A DNA stretch of 64,000 nucleotides. It comes from Phycomyces blakesleeanus NRRL 1555(-). Taxonomy: Eukaryota; Mucoromycota; Mucoromycetes; Mucorales; Phycomycetaceae. Shown piece by piece: positions 60,060-64,000 of the stretch. The stretch is taken from the NCBI RefSeq assembly GCF_001638985.1, contig NW_017265166.1:372001-436000 (forward strand), given 5' to 3'. The translations under genes were made by a program, and so were the position numbers. The notes beneath the pieces were generated by a model, which had not been told where the DNA came from, made no database searches, and worked only from the letters and a program-made list of their open reading frames with translations. Position 1 is the stretch's first letter. Each line of letters begins with the position of its first letter.

Positions 60060-63000
60060 AGAACAGGTTTCCATCCAGGGCCACAGGTACACCAAGACTC
60101 GAGGAGCATATGCTCATTGTCTTTTGTATGCTTCTAGTGCCTTCCGTCCAGGTCAAGCATCAGGAATCCGATCAGAGTCCATGGTTATCAGGTATATCAA
60201 AACTCTATGAGCAGTTACTCACTTGTTTTTATATATTTGTAGTATCAAATTCCATCCAGGTCAAGCATCAAGGATCCGATCAGAGTCCACGGTTTTCAGG
60301 TATATCAAAACTCGATGAGCAGTTAGTCATTTGTTTTTGTATATTTGTACTATCCATTCCATCCAGGTCAAGCTTCAAGGTTCAAGTCAAGGTCCACGGT
60401 TTCAGGTATATCAAAACTCGATGGGCATTTACTCACTTGTTTTTGTATATTTCTAGTATCCATTCCATCCAGGTCAAGCTTCAAGGTTCAGGTCAAGGTC
60501 CACGGTTATCAGGTATATCAAAACTCGATGAGCAGATTCTCACTTGTTTTTGTATATTTATAGTATCCATTCCATCCAAGTCAAGGTTCAAGGTTCAGGT
60601 CAAGGTCCACCGTTTCAGGTATATCAAAACTCGATGGGCATTTACTCACTTGTTTTTGTATATTTGTAGTATCCATTCCATCCAGGTCAAGCATCAAGGA
60701 TCCGATCAGAGTCCACGGTTATCAGGTATATCACAACTCTATGAGCAGTTACTCATTTGTTTTTGTATATTTGTAGTATCCATTCCATCCAGGTCAAGCT
60801 TCAAGGTCCAGGTGAAGGTCCACGGTTTTCAGGTATATCAAAACTCGATGAGCAGTTACTCACTTGTTTTTGTATATTTGTAGTATCCAATCCATCCAGG
60901 AAAAGCATCAATGTTCCGATCTCCCAGCTATGGTCATAGGTATGACAAAACCATATGCGCATTTACTCACTAGCTTTTATCTATTACTAGTGTCAGCCAT
61001 CCAGGTCAAGTGTCAAGGACCTGATTTCCCGGCAATGGGTATAGGTATAGCAAATCGTTGTGGGAATATACTCACTAGTTATAATATATTTATAGTGTTC
61101 AGCTATCGATGTCAGGCGTCAAGGTTGCGATCTTCCAGCCAAGGTTATAGGTATAACAAAACATTATGGAAATATACTCACTGGTCTTAATATGTTTTTA
61201 GTGTTCAGTCATCCAGGTCAATCAACAGGATTCTGATCTCCCGTCCATGGTTATAGGTATAACAAAACGTTATGGCAATATACTCACTATTTTAAATATA
61301 TTTCTAGTGTTCCGCCAATCATGTCAAGCGTCCAGGTTCCCATCTCCCTGCCATGGTTATAGATGTAAAAAACATTAGGGACATATACTCACTAGCGTTA
61401 ATATATGTCTAGTGTTCAGTCATCCAGGTCAAGCATCTAGGTTCTGATCGCCAATCCATGGTTAAAGGTATAAAACAACATTATGGGCGTATACTCACTG
61501 TTTTTATTTAGTTCTAGTCTCCAGCCATCCAGGTCAAGCATCAAGGTTCTACTCGCCCGTCAATGGTGACAGGTATAACAAAATGTTATGGGCATATATT
61601 CACTAGTTTTAATATATCTCTAGTGTTGGGCCATCCAGGTCGAGCATCAAGGTTCCGATCGCCCGTCCATGGTTATAGGTATAAAAAGCATTCTCGGCCT
61701 ATACTCACTAGCTTTAATATTTTTCTAGTGTTCAGTTATCCAGGTCAAGCATCAAGGACCCTATCGCCCGCCCATGGTTATAAGTACAAAAAGCATTATG
61801 TGCATATACTCATTTTTTTAATCTAGTTCTAGTCTCCAGGTATCCAGGTCAAGCATCAAGATTCTGATCGCCCGTGCATGGTGATAGGTATAACAAAATG
61901 GTATGGGCATATATTCACTAGATTTAATATATTTCTAGTTTTCAGCCATCCAGGTCAAGCATCATGGTTCCGATCGCCCGTCAATGGTTATAGGTATGAA
62001 AAAACATTATGGGCCTATACTCACTAGTTTTTATATTTATTTCTGGTCTTCAGCCATCCGTGTCAAGCATCAAGGACCCGATCGCCCGTCCATGGTTATA
62101 GGTATAAAAAACATTATGGGTATACACTCACTAGTTTTATATATTTCTAGTGTTCAGTCGTCCAGGTCTAGCAACAAGGTTTTGATCGCCCGTCCATGGT
62201 GATAGGTATAACAAAGCGATATGGGCATATACTCTCTAGCTTTAATATACTTTTAGTGTTCAGTCATCCGGATGAAGCGTCAAGGACCCGATCGCACGTC
62301 CATGGTTATAGGTATAAAAAAAATTGGTATATACTCACTAGTTTTGATTTAGTTCTAGTCTCCAACCATCTGGTCAAACATTAAGGTTCTGATCTCCCAG
62401 CCAAGGTTATAGGTATAACAAAACGTTATGGGCATATACTCACTAGATTTAATATATGTCTAGTGTTCAGTCATCTAGGACAAGCATCAAGGGGCTGATA
62501 GCCCGTCTATAGTTATAGGTAAAAAAAAACATTATTGTCATTTACTCACTAGTTTTGATATTTATTTCTAGCCTCCAGCCATTCAGATCAAGCGTCAAGG
62601 ACCTGATCGCCCCTCCATGGTCATAAGTATAAAACAACATTATGGGCATATACTCACTAGCTGTAATATACTTCTTGTGTTCAGTCGTCCAGGTCAAGCA
62701 TCAAGGTTCTGGTCTCCCCGCCATGGTTATAGGTATAAAAAAACATTATGGGCATATACTCACTAGATTTAATATATCTCCAGTCTCCAGCTATCCAGGT
62801 CAAGCATCAAGATTCCGATCTCCCCGCCATGGGTATAGGTATAAAAAAACATTATGGGCAAATACTCACTAGATTTAATATATCTCCAGTCTCCAGCTAT
62901 CCAGGTCAAGCATCAAGATTCCGATCTCCCCGCCATGGGTATAGGTATAAAAAGCATTATGGGCATATACTCATTATTTTACTCTAGTTCTAGTCTCCGG

Positions 63001-64000
63001 CCATCCAGGTCAAGCATCAAGGTTCAAGTCAAGGTCAACGGATTCAGGTCGAGGTCCACGGTTTCAGGTATATCAAAACTCGATGAGCAGGTACTCACTT
63101 GTTTTTGTATATTTCTAGTATCTGTTCCATCCAGGTCAAGCTTCAAAGCCCACGTCAAAGTCCACGGTTTCAGGTATATCAAAACTCGATGAGCAATTAC
63201 TCACTTGTTTTTGTATATTTGTAGTATCTATTCCATCCAGGGTAAGCTTCAAGGTTCAGGTCAAGGTCAGCGGGTTCAGGTCGAGGTCCACGGTTTCAGG
63301 TATATCAAAACTCGATGAGCAGTTACTCACTTGTTTTTGTATATTTCTAGTATCCATTCCATCCAGGTCAAGCTTCAAGGTTCAAGTCAAGGTCCACGGT
63401 TTCAGGTATATCAAAACTCGATGAGCAGTTACTCAATTGTTTTTGTATATTTCTAGTATCCATTCCATCCAGGTCAAGCTTCAAGGCTCAGGTCAAGGTC
63501 AACGGTTTTCAGATCAAGGTCCACGGTTTCAGGTATATCAAAACTCTATGAGCAGTTACTCATTTGTTTTTGTATATTAGTTGTATCCATTCCATCCAGG
63601 TCAAGCTTCAAGGTCCAGGTCAAGGTCCACGGTTTTCAGGTATATCAAAACTCGATGAGCAGTTACTCACTTGTTTTTGTATATTTGTAGTATACAATCC
63701 ATCCAGGAAAAGCATCAATGTTCCGATCTCCCAGCTATGGTCATAGGTATAACAAAACCATATGCGCATTTACTCACTAGCTTTTATCTATTACTAGTGT
63801 CAGCAATCCAGGTCAAGTGTCAAGGACCCCATTTCCCGGCAATGGGTATAGGTATAACAAATCGTTGTGGGAATATACTCACTAGTTTTAATATATTTAT
63901 AATGTTTAGCCATCGATGTTAGGCGTCAAGGTTCCGATCTTCCAGCCATGGTTCTAGGTATATCAAAACAATAGGGAAATATACTCAATGGTTTTATTAT
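60060..64000. repeat. Tandem array of about 106-bp units, each with intron-like splice signals
   Basis: About 36 units run from 60.06 kb off the window end. Each unit has a 54-57-nt part containing ccatccaggtcaagc and ending in (t)cag or atag, followed by a 50-51-nt part that starts gtata, has an actcac branch-like site, a T-rich tract and ends (c/g)tag. A clear example is 60138-60191 (exon-like), 60192-60242 (intron-like), 60243-60299 (exon-like). There are two subfamilies: ctcgatgagcag units (60.1-60.9 and 63.0-63.7 kb) and cattatgggcat units (60.9-63.0 kb). Degenerate units extend back to about 59.96 kb. A long unspliced ORF (60110-60883) crosses seven units because the unit has few stops; that ORF is not called a gene here. 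Confidence 0.9.

Noticed and set aside
60110..60883. 257-codon unspliced ORF in the tandem array
   Set aside because: The repeat unit is poor in stop codons, so long frames arise by chance in several frames. The reading crosses the conserved gt...ag segments, and its composition (repeated HQGSDQSP and TCFCIF blocks) is just the unit translated. Kept as a repeat, not a gene.
1..64000. CRISPR arrays, bacterial operons or rRNA genes
   Set aside because: The only regular repeat array (60-64 kb) has units without spacer-like unique segments. The genes are intron-rich and eukaryotic, and no rRNA-like conserved stretch was seen.

Overview
The window looks like AT-rich nuclear DNA of a filamentous fungus, most probably an early-diverging one (Mucoromycota, Mucorales-like). 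The grounds are short GT-AG introns (about 45-110 nt, many with CTAAC/CTCAC-type branch sites), long AT-rich intergenic stretches full of (TA)n and simple repeats, F-box/LRR paralogs, wrecks of the non-LTR retrotransposons typical of these fungi, and a gene with the architecture of R3B2, the atypical RNase III of Mucor. The assignment comes from gene content and style only; no species is claimed.

Layout. 1-255: a terminal-repeat (MITE-like) element. 2.06-11.67 kb: a compact gene block with an oligopeptide transporter, mitochondrial EF-G2, Sec62, a DGCR6/gdl-like protein divergent from an INO80F/TFPT-like protein, and a divergent septin. 11.7-14.9 kb: gene-poor. 14.9-16.8 kb: F-box protein 1. 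18.1-23.9 kb: a 22-exon GBF1/Gea-type Arf-GEF. 24-26.5 kb: a mobile-element graveyard (74-bp TA-flanked MITE, tRNA-like fragment, LINE 3' remnant, broken zinc-finger ORF). 27.9-30.1 kb: a GPI-anchored chitin deacetylase-like protein. 33.7-37.9 kb: NUP54 divergent from a TMEM42-like protein, which converges on an alpha/beta hydrolase. 40.4-40.7 kb: an unrecognised pseudogene. 41.5-43.0 kb: an unknown membrane protein. 44.1-44.6 kb: a second LINE remnant. 45.1-47.4 kb: a plant-type LRR surface protein with one repeat per exon. 49.1-49.9 kb: a Kre9/Knh1-like GPI protein. 50.9-52.5 kb: the R3B2-like RNase III, broken by a +1 shift at a stop codon. 53.0-54.9 kb: F-box protein 2. 55.4-56.4 kb: a foldback element with 216-bp identical arms. 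60.1-64.0 kb, running off the end: a roughly 106-bp tandem array in which each unit has intron-like splice signals.

The genes are independent eukaryotic transcription units, not an operon. Themes are secretory traffic (Sec62, GBF1), cell surface (deacetylase, LRR protein, Kre9-like protein), nuclear pore and chromatin (NUP54, INO80F-like), mitochondrial ribosome recycling (EF-G2), and ubiquitin-ligase adaptors. The most unusual items are the exon/intron-patterned tandem array, the RNase III-like gene with lost catalytic residues and a frameshift, and the one-repeat-per-exon LRR gene.

Exon boundaries were worked out by hand from splice consensus, frame and family similarity. Where they were worked out, the summed coding lengths are divisible by three. 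None has transcript support.
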